Shown: positions 10,330 to 20,360 of the stretch, piece after piece
How the letters are laid out: every line of letters begins with the position of its first letter
Numbering within the stretch: the stretch's first letter is position 1
DNA from: Prorocentrum cordatum
Lineage: Eukaryota; Sar; Dinophyceae; Prorocentrales; Prorocentraceae
Assembly: GCA_963575745.1 (NCBI GenBank)
Contig: CAUYUJ010017654.1
Coordinates: 30,001-94,000, forward strand
Direction: 5' to 3'
DNA: 64,000 bases
The notes under the pieces: model-generated
Database searches by the model: none
Seen by the model: the letters and a program-made list of their open reading frames with translations, nothing else
Told to the model about the DNA's origin: nothing
Translations under genes and position numbers: made by a program

Positions 10330-11700
10330 TTCAAAACGAGGACCCAACACCACAGGATGGTTGGGAAATATTTGCCTCTTTGCTTTTCGAGTTTTGGACG
10401 CTACCAAATGGACGCTATCAAGTTCCCGGAGAGCTCTCTCAGAGCTATAGGGTTTTAGATTAGAAGCCGGACGGTGGTGGTGCCTGCCAGCAGCCCATCT
10501 TCGCCGCTCCAGAATCCCCGCAGCGACTTGTTTGGGGTCGCAGCGGGTCCGGGAGCGCTTCAGGGGAGCTCCCCAGAGCTCTTCAGGAAAGCTTTCCAGT
10601 GTGAGTGCCTCTTCGCTCTCCGGATTTTGGACGCTGCCAAGTTCCCGGAGAGCTCTCTGAGAGCTATAGGGTTTTAGATTAGAAGCCAGGCGGTGGTGGT
10701 GCCTGCCAGCAGCCCATCTTCGCCGGTCCAGAATCCCCGCAGCGACTTGTTTGGGGTCGCAGCGGGTCCGGGAGCGCTTCCGGCAGCGCTTCTGAAGCGC
10801 TTCAGGGGAGCTCCCCCGAGCTTTTCAGGAAAGCTGTCCAGTGTGAGTGCCTCTTCGCTCTCCGGTTTTTTGCCGGAGAGCTCACTGAGAGCTATAGGGC
10901 TTAAGATTAGAAGCCGGAAGGTGGTGGTGCCTGCCAGCAGCCCATATTCGCCGGTCCAGAATCCCCGCAGCGACTTGTTTGGGGTCGCAGTGGGTCCGGG
11001 AGCGCTTCCGGCACGCGTCCACGCGTGCCTGCACGCGTGCAGGCACGCGTGGATGCGTGCTTGGCAGCGCTTCTGATGCGCTTCAGGGGAGCTCCCCAGA
11101 GCTCTTCAGGAAAGCTTTCCAGTGTGAGTGTCTCTTCGCTCTCCGGGTTTTGGACGCTATCAAGTTCCCGGAGAGCTCTCTGAGAGCTATATGGTTTTAG
11201 ATTAGAAGCCGGACGGTGGTGGTGCCTGCCAGCAGCCCATCTTCGCCGGTCCAGAATTCCCGCAGCGACTTGTTTGGGGTCGCAGCGGGTCCTGGATCGC
11301 TTCCGGCACGCGTCCACGCGTGCCTGCGCGCGTGCAGGCACGCGTGGACGCGTGCCTGGCAGCGCTTCTGAAGCGCTTCAGGGGAGCTTCCCAAAGCTCT
11401 TCAGGAAAGCTTTCCAGTGTGAGTGCCTCTTCGCTCTCCGGGTTTTTCCCGGGGGGCTCTCTGAGAGCTATAGGCTTTAAGATTAGAAGCCCGACGGTGG
11501 TTGTGCCTGCCAGCGGCCCAAACTCGCCGGTCCAGAATCCCCGCAGAGGCCTGTTTGAACCGGCAGCCCGTCCGGAAGGGTGCCTGGCAGCGCTTGAGAA
11601 GCGCTTCGGGAAAGCGTCCCAGAGCTCGTCAGGAAAGCTTTCGAGAGCAACCTTTTCGCTCTCCCGGTTTTGGACACTTCCAAGTAACTCGTAGAGCTTC
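10330..11700. repeat. Palindrome repeat family, second block
   Basis: Tandem ~230-300-bp units of the family at 6076-8540, each with CTATAGGGTTTTAGATTAGAAGCC and CAGCAGCCCATCTTCGCC blocks. Two carry the 34-bp palindrome (11019-11052 perfect; 11314-11347 with one base change). The units near 10474 and 10693 lack it. Confidence 0.8.
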
Positions 11701-14120
11701 CCTTAGCTAGTTGCTGGAAGCTTAAGAGTAATTCCGGCGCGCTGGAGAGCTAGTTGGCAAGACAAATCTCGACGGACTTTTTGGTGACTATTGCTCGGCT
11801 AATTTTTTCGAAATTCAACCATTCGTTAGAGCTCTAGTATTTTTTCCCGTGATATTCGATCTCATTCCCGCTCGCCGTCTTAATCTCAGCTCGATCGGGT
11901 ACCTATTACTGCCAAGAAGCGTCCGGGCGGGATCGGCTCTTTCGAGTTATCTTGACGGGTGCTGCCGGTTTTCTGTACCTAACTCGAGCTTTAGGAGAGC
12001 TACAGAGCTGGTACGCACGCGTAGTCGATTCAGAATCACCAGGCGCGTTCGTCTGAAGCATCTAGAGGCCTGAGCTCGGTCTGCTACTCGAGCTAGGTAC
12101 GCGAAACGATTAGTACTTTACCGATTCGTGTCGAGATGATGGTGGGTTTCTTGACTTAATTCGAGCCTCATATGAGCTTGAGAGCCCTTCGGCACAGCAG
12201 TCGGAAGGAAATCATCAGGCGCGCTACTCTGCTGTATGTAGACGCTTGGATTGGGTCTGTTATGAGCGCAGAAACCGAACAACTAGTCATACTCTGTTCT
12301 TTTTCTGGCGATGGAATTGGTTTGCCTGACTGAAATCGAGGTGCAGATGAGCTTCACAGCTCTTGGGCAGATCAATCGGAAGAAAATTATCAGGCCCGCC
12401 ATTGAAAGTATCTAGACACCTGAACTCAGGCTGCTATCAGCGCTGGGGCTGAACAGCTATACCTCGTAGAGCTCTTCGGCATCGATGAGCTAGAGGAATT
12501 CCGGCGCGGGGTGGAGCTAGTTGGCCCACCCGGCCCGGGCGGGCAATGTGGTAACTTTGGGTCGGTTTTGCTAAGATTTGAAAGATATTTGGCCATTCAT
12601 GTTGAGAAACCATATTTTTACTCCCAGCATTCGTGTGTAAACTTTGTTCTCATGGCAGCTCAGCTCCCTAGAGAGAGTTTTACTATCGAAACATTTGGAG
12701 CAACCAACATCCGGTTGACACCGAAAAATGTCAATTTGACGTTTTTTTTTTGTTTTCCTCTTCTCCTTCTTCTTCTTCTTCTAGAAATGCTCTGAGAAGC
12801 TCTCTGCTTGGATTCTGAGCACTCTTACGCGTGTAACGAGCTCTACGAGGTTCCCGGCGGTGACCAGGCACCGCCGGCGCCAGTTCGTACTCTGTGAAAA
12901 CTTCTTGGGGATAGTATTGGTTTTCTTGACTTAACTCGAGCTGCAGATGAGCTACAGAGCTGTTCAGCACAGCAATTGGAAGGAAATTATCAGGGGCGCT
13001 AGTGAAAGGTATCTGGACGCCTGAAATAAGTCTGCTCTTAGCGCTCGGGCTGAACAACTATTCGTTCTCTGCTGATTTTCTGGAGATGATATATGGCAAG
13101 GAAGCTGTACGAGTCTCCCGGCGGTAACCAAGGTTGACGGTTTACATCCGGCGCCCAGTGCCTCGTAGAGCTCTTCGGCATCGATGAGCTAGAGGAATTC
13201 CAGCGCGGGGTGCAGCTAGTACCTCGTGGAGCTCTTCGGCATCGATGAGCTAGAGGAATTCCGGCGTGGGGTGGAGCTAGTTGGTCGACCCGGCCCGGGC
13301 GGACAATGTGTCAACCTGGGGTCGGTTTTCGGAGATTGTGAGAGATTTTGAAATTCGTTTCAAGAACCCGCATTTTTCGCACCTGTAGTGGGTTATGTCG
13401 CGCCTGCCAGTGCAATTCTCAAGTCCGTAGCTGCAGTATTACTATCAAAACACTTGAAGCAACCGACTTTGGATAAAGACGAACAGACGTGTTTTTTTCT
13501 TGAGGAAGCTCCTTGTATTCCGAGCAGTCTCACGCGAGAAAAGAGCTCTACGATGCTCCTGGCGGTAACCTGGTTGACGGTTTACCGCCGGCTCCCAGTT
13601 GACCGACCCAGCCTGGGCGGACTATGTGTCAACCTGGGGTCGGTTTTCTCGAAGATTGTGAGAGATTTTGAAATTCGTTTTGCAAATCCAAATCTTTATC
13701 CTCTGGAATCGATCATAGCGCGTTCGATGGAGCAATTTTCAGGGCTCTCGCTGCATTATTCCGATCAAAAGACTAGGAGGAACCGACGTTGTGTAAAACC
13801 GGAAGAAATATTTCTTCAGTTTTCAAGCTCATATTCACGAATGTCTTCCTCCTGTTATCTGGGAACTGATTCGTTCTCTGCAGAGCTCTACGAGGGTCCT
13901 GGCGGTATCCTGGTTGACGGTTTACTGCCGGCTCCCAGTTGGCCGACCCGGCCCGCGGACAATGACAATTGTGAGAGATTTTGAAATTCGTTTCGAGGAT
14001 TGGTATTTTTCGCACCTGTAGTGGGTTATGCCGCGTCTGCCAGTCATATTCTTAGATTCGTAGCTGCAGTATTACTATTAAAACATTTGGCGGAACCGAT
14101 TTTGGGCGAAAACCGAAACA

Positions 14121-14158
14121 TTTTTTTTTTTTTTTTTTTTGTTCCCCCCCCCCCCCCC
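14121..14158. repeat. T20 and C15 homopolymer runs
   Basis: Twenty T, then GTT, then fifteen C. Possibly a slippage hotspot inside the dispersed repeat. Length is uncertain because such runs are prone to sequencing error. Confidence 0.9.
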
Positions 14159-14868
14159 GAGTTTTTCAGCTCGCGCTTAAGAAAGCTTTCTCCATTTGTT
14201 CCGAGCAGCGCCGTGCGAGAAAAGAGCTCTACGAGGCTTCCGGCGGTGACCTGGTTGACGGCTTACCGCCGGCTCCCAGTTGGCAAGAAAAATCTCGACG
14301 GAACTTTTGGCGACTTTTGGTCGGTTGAAAAATTTGTTCTCGAAATTTGACCATTCGTTAGAGCTCTAGTATTTTTTCCCGTGATATTCGATCTTATTCC
14401 CGCTCGCCATCTTGACCTCAGCTCGATCGGGTAACTTTGAAGGCCAAAAAGCAGGCAGGCGGGAACGGCCGTTTCGAGTCATCTTGATACGCGCTGTCTG
14501 TATTTTGTACTTAACTCGAGCTGTAGGGCAGCTACAGAGCTGGTAAGCACAGCTATCGCACTCAGGATCATCACGCGCGTTCGCCTGTTGAATCCAGAGG
14601 TCTGAACTCGGCCTGTGAGCCGAGCTAGGTCCGCAAACCTATTCGTATTATTGGAGTCATCTTCACAGACACTGTCGGTATTTTGTGCTTAACTCGAGCT
14701 GTAGGGTAGCTACAGAGCTGGTAAGCACAACTATCGCATTCAGAATGATCAGGCGCGTTTGCTTGTTGAATCTAGAGGTCTGAACTCGTTCTGTGAGCCG
14801 CACTAGGTCCACAAATCTATTCGTACTATTCGAGTCATCTTGACAGACACTATCGGTTTTCTGTACTT

Positions 14869-14872
14869 AACT
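14869..14872. repeat. Target-site duplication AACT (left)
   Basis: Matches AACT at 20361-20364. Four bases could match by chance, but the two flanks also rejoin into an intact copy of the surrounding repeat unit, which supports the call. Confidence 0.6.
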
Positions 14873-14875
14873 GTC

Positions 14876-14885
14876 TTGGCTCAAG
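14876..14885 (+). other. Relict spliced leader (3' part)
   Basis: TTGGCTCAAG equals the last ten bases of the conserved dinoflagellate spliced leader and lies at the exact 5' end of the LINE. Retroposed dinoflagellate mRNAs commonly keep such relics. Here it suggests that the LINE RNA was trans-spliced before reverse transcription. Confidence 0.6.
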
Positions 14886-15073
14886 ACGTCAGGGTTCGAG
14901 ACGTCAGGGTTCGACGTCGAACAGGGCCCACGTCAGGGCGCACACACAGGCTTGCCTCGAGCCCCCCTCTCGTGCGGTGCGTGTTTGACGTATCGCGGGG
15001 GCTGTGTTCACATTGATTCCTCGCTCTCGTCCTTGATATCAAGATATCGTGGGGATCGCAGGAAGATCAGGAT

Positions 15074-16570
15074 TTGTCTGGATTTTACAAAAGACCACTG
15101 TGGGCGGTTGGATTGAAAACGGACTCGCAGGGAGCATATATTATACCGTCAGAAGAAGATCAGAGTGAATATTTCACGTCAGCTGACTTTGGTGTGGATA
15201 GTGACCCACATCCGTGTGACTGGTTGAAAGACACATCAGCTACTGTGCCGCGATTAACGACGCAGGAGAAGAGGGAAGATCATATAGCACTTGAGTTGGA
15301 AATTTCCCCACCAGAGGCATTTGTTCAGCAGGAAGCGTACGATTTCAAGAAGATTGGGCAATCAGATAGATATCAGGCTGCACTTCACACATTGCGTACA
15401 GTCAAAGAGAGGAATAAACGACGTTCGCCAGCAATCATGGCGGATGACAAAGCAGAAGATAGCAAAATGGGAGGGAATGCGAGTAGTGAATGGTTGAGAG
15501 AGGTGAGGGCGAAAGGGGAGGGCAAAGGTTCCAGTGCTTCGAGTGGTCTGGCCGCGGCTTCCAGTGCTGCTGTCCAGGCGCCTCATTTAGCTACAGCCCG
15601 AGTCCCCAATGCTACGAGTGGTCTGGCCGTGGCCCAAAGTGCTGCTGTCCAGGCGCCTCAACCAGCTACAATGACGCCCGAGGAAATGTTCAGACAGATT
15701 TTGAAAGGCCAGAGTGAAGTAACTGCGACGGTTAGTGAGTTCAAAACATCGGTTGCAGCTGATTTACATGTCATGGAGGAGAAGATTGACAGAACAACGT
15801 CAGATGTCAAAACGTTATCGGAGCAAATGAAACAGGCCCAAGCTGACATTCAGAATCTGAAAAATGGAGACGCTCAATCTTGCGCAAGCGGGTCGACTAG
15901 ATACGGATCAGGTGACGCGGGCAGTGGTGCAGGGCATAATTCGAACTGGGTACCATCATATATTGAGTTCAAAGGATGGATATCACGTGAGGGTTGGAAG
16001 AATAGAGAGATAAAACAAAGGGAGGCCATGAAACAACAGGTGCTGACCGACAACGTAACGAAATTATTGGGATTGGCATCGCTGGACGCAACACATAATG
16101 CTGCTTTTGATCATGCGAGAACTGCGGCGGAGAATGCTAGCAGGTACTGGCCATACACACGAGGGCGGATCTATTTCAAAAAGGGGGCGGCAGTGGATAT
16201 CATATGGCAGGCTCGGAATTGTTTCGACAGCGAATACAAGAAGGGAAACGCTGACCTCCCACCGAATGTAAAGTTTCATGTAGAATGCGCGCCATGGAGA
16301 ACACCCCATGTCCAACAGGTTGGTAAGTTCCAGAGTTGCTTTGCGGAAGTGAAGAAGACGACGGGGACAATGTGCAAGGGGGAGCCAGGGCCGCCAAAAT
16401 CATACATATGGTTTACACAAAACCCACAGGCAGATCCAGACACAAGAGTACTGATTGCTGAGTGGGGTGTGCACAGCGGGTGGGCGCTACACACTAATAA
16501 TCTGAGGAGGGTAGAGCCTGAGGTGGATCAAGAGGGGTTACTCACGAAGCTCAGACAGATGAACAATTGA
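15074..16570 (+). CDS. LINE ORF1 protein, coiled coil
   Basis: An open frame of 498 codons ends in TGA. The true start is unclear. The first codon of the frame here is TTG, and the first good ATG is near 15437, giving a protein of about 378 residues. It has an Ala/Ser-rich stretch containing a 75-bp internal duplication (about 15537-15665), then a heptad-like coiled coil (about 15730-15870, VMEEKIDRTTSDVKTLSEQM). A basic and aromatic C-terminal half (about 15950-16560) follows, probably nucleic-acid binding. The order coiled coil then binding domain is that of LINE ORF1 proteins, which package the RNA. I recognise no exact family. It shares its frame with ORF2, with one TGA between them. Confidence 0.7.
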   Translation: MSGFYKRPLWAVGLKTDSQGAYIIPSEEDQSEYFTSADFGVDSDPHPCDWLKDTSATVPRLTTQEKREDHIALELEISPPEAFVQQEAYDFKKIGQSDRYQAALHTLRTVKERNKRRSPAIMADDKAEDSKMGGNASSEWLREVRAKGEGKGSSASSGLAAASSAAVQAPHLATARVPNATSGLAVAQSAAVQAPQPATMTPEEMFRQILKGQSEVTATVSEFKTSVAADLHVMEEKIDRTTSDVKTLSEQMKQAQADIQNLKNGDAQSCASGSTRYGSGDAGSGAGHNSNWVPSYIEFKGWISREGWKNREIKQREAMKQQVLTDNVTKLLGLASLDATHNAAFDHARTAAENASRYWPYTRGRIYFKKGAAVDIIWQARNCFDSEYKKGNADLPPNVKFHVECAPWRTPHVQQVGKFQSCFAEVKKTTGTMCKGEPGPPKSYIWFTQNPQADPDTRVLIAEWGVHSGWALHTNNLRRVEPEVDQEGLLTKLRQMNN

Positions 16571-16603
16571 CGGTGCCAGTCTGCCACTCAGCTCGCGGTG
16601 GCA
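16568..16603 (+). promoter_or_regulatory. Putative UGA-CGG readthrough site with hairpin
   Basis: ORF1 stops at TGA (16568-16570) followed by CGG. Twelve bases after the stop, TGCCAC (16582-16587) can pair with GTGGCA (16598-16603) across a 10-base loop. A UGA followed by CGG or CUA with a downstream stem is a known leaky-stop arrangement. ORF2 is in the same frame, has no stop between, and has no ATG before its endonuclease domain, so readthrough into an ORF1-ORF2 fusion is plausible. Not proven. Confidence 0.45.
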
Positions 16604-19144
16604 ACTTGGAATGTCAACATGAGGAATAGCGAGCTTTTGCCAGCAATGCTGGAGTTTTGTCATTATGATGTGTTGTGCTTGCAGGAGTGTCAGTACATGT
16701 CATCTGCAGCATTTGAAGCATGTGGGTGGCAGGTGCGTTTTAGTGTGTGCCGACGAGCTGCTGTGGCCTTCAGGGGCCCATGGGCGGCGACTATTTCGGA
16801 CAGTAAATGCGGTGAGAGGTTTGCTGTTGTACAATTTGCATCTGTGGTTGTGTCCTCAGTGTACCTACCCACAGTGCAGCGGGGAGATGATAGGCTCGAT
16901 GAATATTGTGACGTTCTAGCTAAGCTGTGTGCATGCATGCAACTATGTAGCGAGCAATACCAGGGGTCCAAAGTATTGCAGTTTGTGGGGACAGATGCGC
17001 AGACGGAGCTGGAACCAAATCTCTTGGGGTTCACGGGAGAAGGATTGGAGGAGGTGTGGATGAGGTCGGAGGCGAAACATCATGAGGAGAGGAGGGACAT
17101 GCTCGTGCGCTTTCTGAATCACTGGGGTCTTTGTGCAGCCAACACCTACGGCGTGCGACAAGTGACGCACAGGCCGTGGAGTACCAGCAGCTACTCCAGG
17201 GTGTTGGACTACGTATTTGTGCCGACACAATTGGCAGGTACCGGGGTGGCTCGGACCAACTGCTCATTTGAATGCACGGTGGAATTTGTGGATCCTACAC
17301 AGGATCGAGCGTCACGCTACAGTGACCATGCGAAGGTAGGTGTGAGGATAAAACATGTGTCGGTGCGCAAGCCTTTCGTGCGACCCAGGCCCCCGAGCCT
17401 CATCAATTGGGCCCCGGAGGATTATGAGTCAGCGAATGTGTTCAGTACACTGGCCGATGTGCAGGTACAACAACATATGAACCAACAGGGTGACATAAAT
17501 ATACAAACAGTTGGACAGATACTTGTGAGTGCTGCGACGATGTGTAGGCATACAAAGGGCAGGGCGGATACTAAACCAATCAAAAAACCTGACCAACTCG
17601 TGGACGTTGAAGCGGAGTTAAGGAGGGGTGTCTTCGGTGAGCGTAGGAAACAATTACTGAGACGTCAAAAAACACTCCGAAGAAAGTTCAGGCGGGAACA
17701 GCTCCTGAAGGACTCCACTGGCCTCAAACATGGACCCCGTAGGTGCATCAAGGAAATGCTGTGTGACGGGATACTGACAGAAAATAAACAAAGATGGGTG
17801 GAGGAGCTCAACAAACACGTACAACGGTCATATACATGTGATGGGGAGGGAGGAGCTGCAAAGAGAGAGTTGCATCGACTACGGACACAGTGGGAGGCAG
17901 AGGGCAGAACTACGAACAGGGTCATATCTATGGGTGTGTTGCTGGGGGCTCGAGCCCGATTGAAGGGCGGCACCGCAGCGGGCTCTGATGGCCTGGTGGC
18001 GGAGATTCTCAAAGCAATACCTTGGAATGCATTGAGATTGATACGACACTCATTTCAAGAAATACATGATCAGAAAAAGTCGTCACCTGATTCGTGGAGA
18101 AAGTTGTGTGTGCAGTTGATTCCAAAAATGAGCATGATCCAAACATTTGGGGAGACTCGTGCAATATCGCTGTTAAGTGTTATGAGCAAGTGGTACATGG
18201 CGTGCCTTCTTATTCTTGTGGAGGAACATGGACATATCAAAAAATTGGCGACATATGGATTCCAGAAGAGTCACAAAGTTCATCACATGACGGCCCCTTT
18301 GCTGCACATGACACGTCATGCCACTCTCTGGGGAAAAGGCGAGTCGGTACATATGGGAATAATGGATATAAAGAAAGCGTTTGATCATGTCACTGTCTCG
18401 ATGGTGATCCGCGCGATGGAACATCTGAGATACCCAACAGATCTGATTATTGCAATTGTGGGGCCTATGATTGGAAACACAGCAGTTTTTGATGTCCAGG
18501 ATGTGTGCAGCAAAGAGATCCTGTATAACAAGTCGGTGCGAACTGGAGGGAAAGAAGGCCCAGTACTCTTCAATATTGTGTTGGAGGCAATTTGGGCCTC
18601 TATTGCTGAATCATGGGAAGCATGTCATTATGGAGTACGATTGGAAGGCGAGGGGACACAACAGGCGCTGGTCAACCATTACATATGGGCTGACAATGTG
18701 GTGCTGCTGGCATCTTCGGCGAATCAGCTGAGGAATATGGTGAGTATGTTGACCGTGGCCCTCAGACGGGCTGGTATGGACTGGAAGATTGAGAGCCTGG
18801 AGTACCTTGTTTTTGGGCTGAGACAAAACCAGGGACCACAATCATTAGTTTGCGAACTGGGAGATGATATTTGTGCACGGGCTGGAGACCCCAGCCTACC
18901 CTATCAATTACGTGAGGCAGTGGTTTTGCCGAGGAAAAGCGAGTGCGAAATACTGGGAGTTAAATTTGTGACGAACCCGAAGGATTTCCATGCAGTGCGG
19001 CACCGTATTGATGCAGGCAGGCGGTGTTTCTATGCTGATATTAAATTCTATCGATCACGCGCGGTGGGCATGAGGGAAAAATTCAGACGGTATCAGAGCA
19101 GAGTTCAACAGATCATATGCCATGGATGTGGGGTGGAGCTGTAA
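16598..19144 (+). CDS. LINE ORF2: AP-type endonuclease + reverse transcriptase
   Basis: About 848 codons. No ATG precedes the endonuclease start (ATWNVNMRN), so it may be expressed by readthrough from ORF1. N-terminal endonuclease/exonuclease/phosphatase fold: LQEC, VYLP, GTDAQ where GDxN is usual, and SDHAKVG near residue 245. Reverse transcriptase from about residue 450: AAGSDG, motif A MDIKKAFDHV (Asp about 590), motif B RTGGKEGPVLFN, and motif C IWADN (Asp 699, Asn 700) in place of the usual xxDD. The protein nicks the target and primes cDNA synthesis there. The frame ends at TAA near the RT C-terminus. The natural continuation lies in another frame (19122-20303), so a 1-base indel or frameshift is likely. 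Confidence 0.88.
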   Translation: MATWNVNMRNSELLPAMLEFCHYDVLCLQECQYMSSAAFEACGWQVRFSVCRRAAVAFRGPWAATISDSKCGERFAVVQFASVVVSSVYLPTVQRGDDRLDEYCDVLAKLCACMQLCSEQYQGSKVLQFVGTDAQTELEPNLLGFTGEGLEEVWMRSEAKHHEERRDMLVRFLNHWGLCAANTYGVRQVTHRPWSTSSYSRVLDYVFVPTQLAGTGVARTNCSFECTVEFVDPTQDRASRYSDHAKVGVRIKHVSVRKPFVRPRPPSLINWAPEDYESANVFSTLADVQVQQHMNQQGDINIQTVGQILVSAATMCRHTKGRADTKPIKKPDQLVDVEAELRRGVFGERRKQLLRRQKTLRRKFRREQLLKDSTGLKHGPRRCIKEMLCDGILTENKQRWVEELNKHVQRSYTCDGEGGAAKRELHRLRTQWEAEGRTTNRVISMGVLLGARARLKGGTAAGSDGLVAEILKAIPWNALRLIRHSFQEIHDQKKSSPDSWRKLCVQLIPKMSMIQTFGETRAISLLSVMSKWYMACLLILVEEHGHIKKLATYGFQKSHKVHHMTAPLLHMTRHATLWGKGESVHMGIMDIKKAFDHVTVSMVIRAMEHLRYPTDLIIAIVGPMIGNTAVFDVQDVCSKEILYNKSVRTGGKEGPVLFNIVLEAIWASIAESWEACHYGVRLEGEGTQQALVNHYIWADNVVLLASSANQLRNMVSMLTVALRRAGMDWKIESLEYLVFGLRQNQGPQSLVCELGDDICARAGDPSLPYQLREAVVLPRKSECEILGVKFVTNPKDFHAVRHRIDAGRRCFYADIKFYRSRAVGMREKFRRYQSRVQQIICHGCGVEL

Positions 19145-20303
19145 TGAACATGTGCTGAACATATTGAGGAGCTTTGAAGGAAGATGTTTGAACACAATGC
19201 GGGGATTACATAGAAAAGAGACGGAAACGTGGGAGGAGTTCAGGGATCGCAGTACCAACAGATCCAGGGAGATGTTCAAGGAGGGGGGGTTCAAAACGTT
19301 GGTGGAGAAAGTTGTGAGGTACAATTTTGAATTCGCCGTGGAGGTATCCCAATATAAGTGCCACATGCCGTCCACTGTGTATAGCAAATCGTGGCAGCAG
19401 ACGCTGCGCTCCATGTTGCACGTATCGGGGGAGTGGACGGTGCAGAGGGATGAAATGCTGGCGGCAGTAAGTCGGACGATGTCGAGAGAGGGAACGAGAC
19501 GGCTCAGAGGCAGACCACGAATCGTGGCGAGCAGCTGGCATGCACCCTTTGAAAAGTGGAGGTCGCTTCTGTGGCACGACACGTGCGTTGTACTGACGGA
19601 TTGGGAGGAGTTTGTGGAACACATATCACAGATACCCAAAGTGGAGGATATGTTTGTGAGGAGGAGTAAGGAGAGGAGGATGGGAGGGTTTGCGAAGACA
19701 CCGACAGATGACGAGTTGGCCCGACGTCTTGCAGTTATTAATGAACAGACTACGATATGGGACCCTGGGATGGAAGGTATCGCTGTTGAAATGTGCGGAG
19801 ACAGTAAAACGGTTGTACAATGGTTGAGGGGAGTCTGGGCCTGTGACAACAGTGGGTATGCCAAACGGATCGCCAGAATACAAAATATCATGTATGACGT
19901 GAGTGAACAACACAACATACGGTGCCCGACGTACGGTAGGGATTTCTGGAAACATATCTATAGGGAAGCCAATGCCTATGCTGATGAGCTGACACACCAT
20001 GCGAGAGAAGGAAACTGTTACAGAATTTACAAGCATGACTATATCAAACAGAACAGGACAAACATCAAATACATCAGAGGATGTTGGGATGGTGGAGTGA
20101 GCAGTGAGGGTGCTGCAGGAGGTCACTGGATCGAAGTTGCTCCAGAGAATGGCCCGTGGACACTCGTGAGCTCAGAAGCCTACATGTTTGATGTAGGTGC
20201 CACCGTGACGGAGGCAGAATTATCTGCTGCCGAGCGCCTGTGCACAGGTGTGGAGCACATTGTTAAAGAAATTTCCTCTGCAAAGCGGAGGAGGCGGATT
20301 TAA
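19122..20303 (+). CDS. LINE ORF2 C-terminal part with RNase H-like domain
   Basis: 393 codons from ATG 19122, overlapping the preceding frame by 23 bases. The first ~100 residues (WSCNEHVLNILRSFEGRCL...) look like the usual thumb/linker after a LINE RT. The C-terminal ~150 residues carry RNase H-like blocks: CGDSKTVVQWLRG, then YREANAYADEL about 75 residues later. The first RNase H strands with their catalytic Asp are not obvious, so the domain may be diverged or partly lost. The overlap with a frame change suggests a frameshift in one original ORF2, although translational frameshifting cannot be excluded. Confidence 0.72.
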   Translation: MDVGWSCNEHVLNILRSFEGRCLNTMRGLHRKETETWEEFRDRSTNRSREMFKEGGFKTLVEKVVRYNFEFAVEVSQYKCHMPSTVYSKSWQQTLRSMLHVSGEWTVQRDEMLAAVSRTMSREGTRRLRGRPRIVASSWHAPFEKWRSLLWHDTCVVLTDWEEFVEHISQIPKVEDMFVRRSKERRMGGFAKTPTDDELARRLAVINEQTTIWDPGMEGIAVEMCGDSKTVVQWLRGVWACDNSGYAKRIARIQNIMYDVSEQHNIRCPTYGRDFWKHIYREANAYADELTHHAREGNCYRIYKHDYIKQNRTNIKYIRGCWDGGVSSEGAAGGHWIEVAPENGPWTLVSSEAYMFDVGATVTEAELSAAERLCTGVEHIVKEISSAKRRRRI

Positions 20304-20360
20304 CTGGCTCTAGCCCTTAGGCTTGGGCGCACGCGCCCTGTGTAGCCTGACCAAACACCA
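20304..20360 (+). other. LINE 3' UTR with terminal hairpin
   Basis: 57 bases containing GGGCGCACGCGCCC, which can form a six-pair GC stem, followed by TGTGTAGCCTGACCAAACACC. There is no poly-A or simple tail. A 3' hairpin is a common recognition site for LINE reverse transcriptases. Confidence 0.5.

Larger units (their letters stand above)
11701..14872. repeat. Non-coding dispersed repeats
   Basis: No supportable gene. The stretch is a mosaic of units with GAGCTCTACGAGG...GGCGGTAACC...GGTTGACGGTTTACCGCCGG, TAGAGCTCTAGTATTTT and GATATTCGATCT blocks, plus GAGCTCTTCGGCATCGATGAG units near 12466, 13168 and 13230. From about 14500 onward it grades into the ~180-bp unit (AACTCGAGCTGTAGGGCAGC). ORFs here (e.g. 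13388-13984) are short and repeat-derived. Confidence 0.7.
14873..20360 (+). mobile_element. LINE (non-LTR retrotransposon), ~5.5 kb
   Basis: A coding-dense element with a 5' spliced-leader remnant, a coiled-coil ORF1, and an ORF2 with AP-type endonuclease, reverse transcriptase and RNase H. The left flank ends CTTAACT and the right flank resumes AACTCGAGCTG. These join into the CTTAACTCGAGCTG block of the local ~180-bp repeat, giving a 4-bp duplication (AACT at 14869-14872 and 20361-20364). The 3' end has no poly-A. It carries the hairpin GGGCGCACGCGCCC and ends CCAAACACC. One frameshift lies between RT and RNase H, so the copy may not be fully active. Confidence 0.88.

Noticed and set aside
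8430-10458. ORFs of 200-333 codons on both strands across the minisatellite
   Set aside because: The 90-bp unit preserves every frame. Two strands and several frames are equally open, so open length is not evidence of coding.
12511-13984. Short ORFs in the 12-14 kb region (e.g. 94 and 198 codons)
   Set aside because: They lie across dispersed repeat units, share sequence with other non-coding copies and have no domain.
15362-20126. Minus-strand ORFs inside the small LINE
   Set aside because: Shadows of the coding strand. The plus strand carries the RT and endonuclease motifs.
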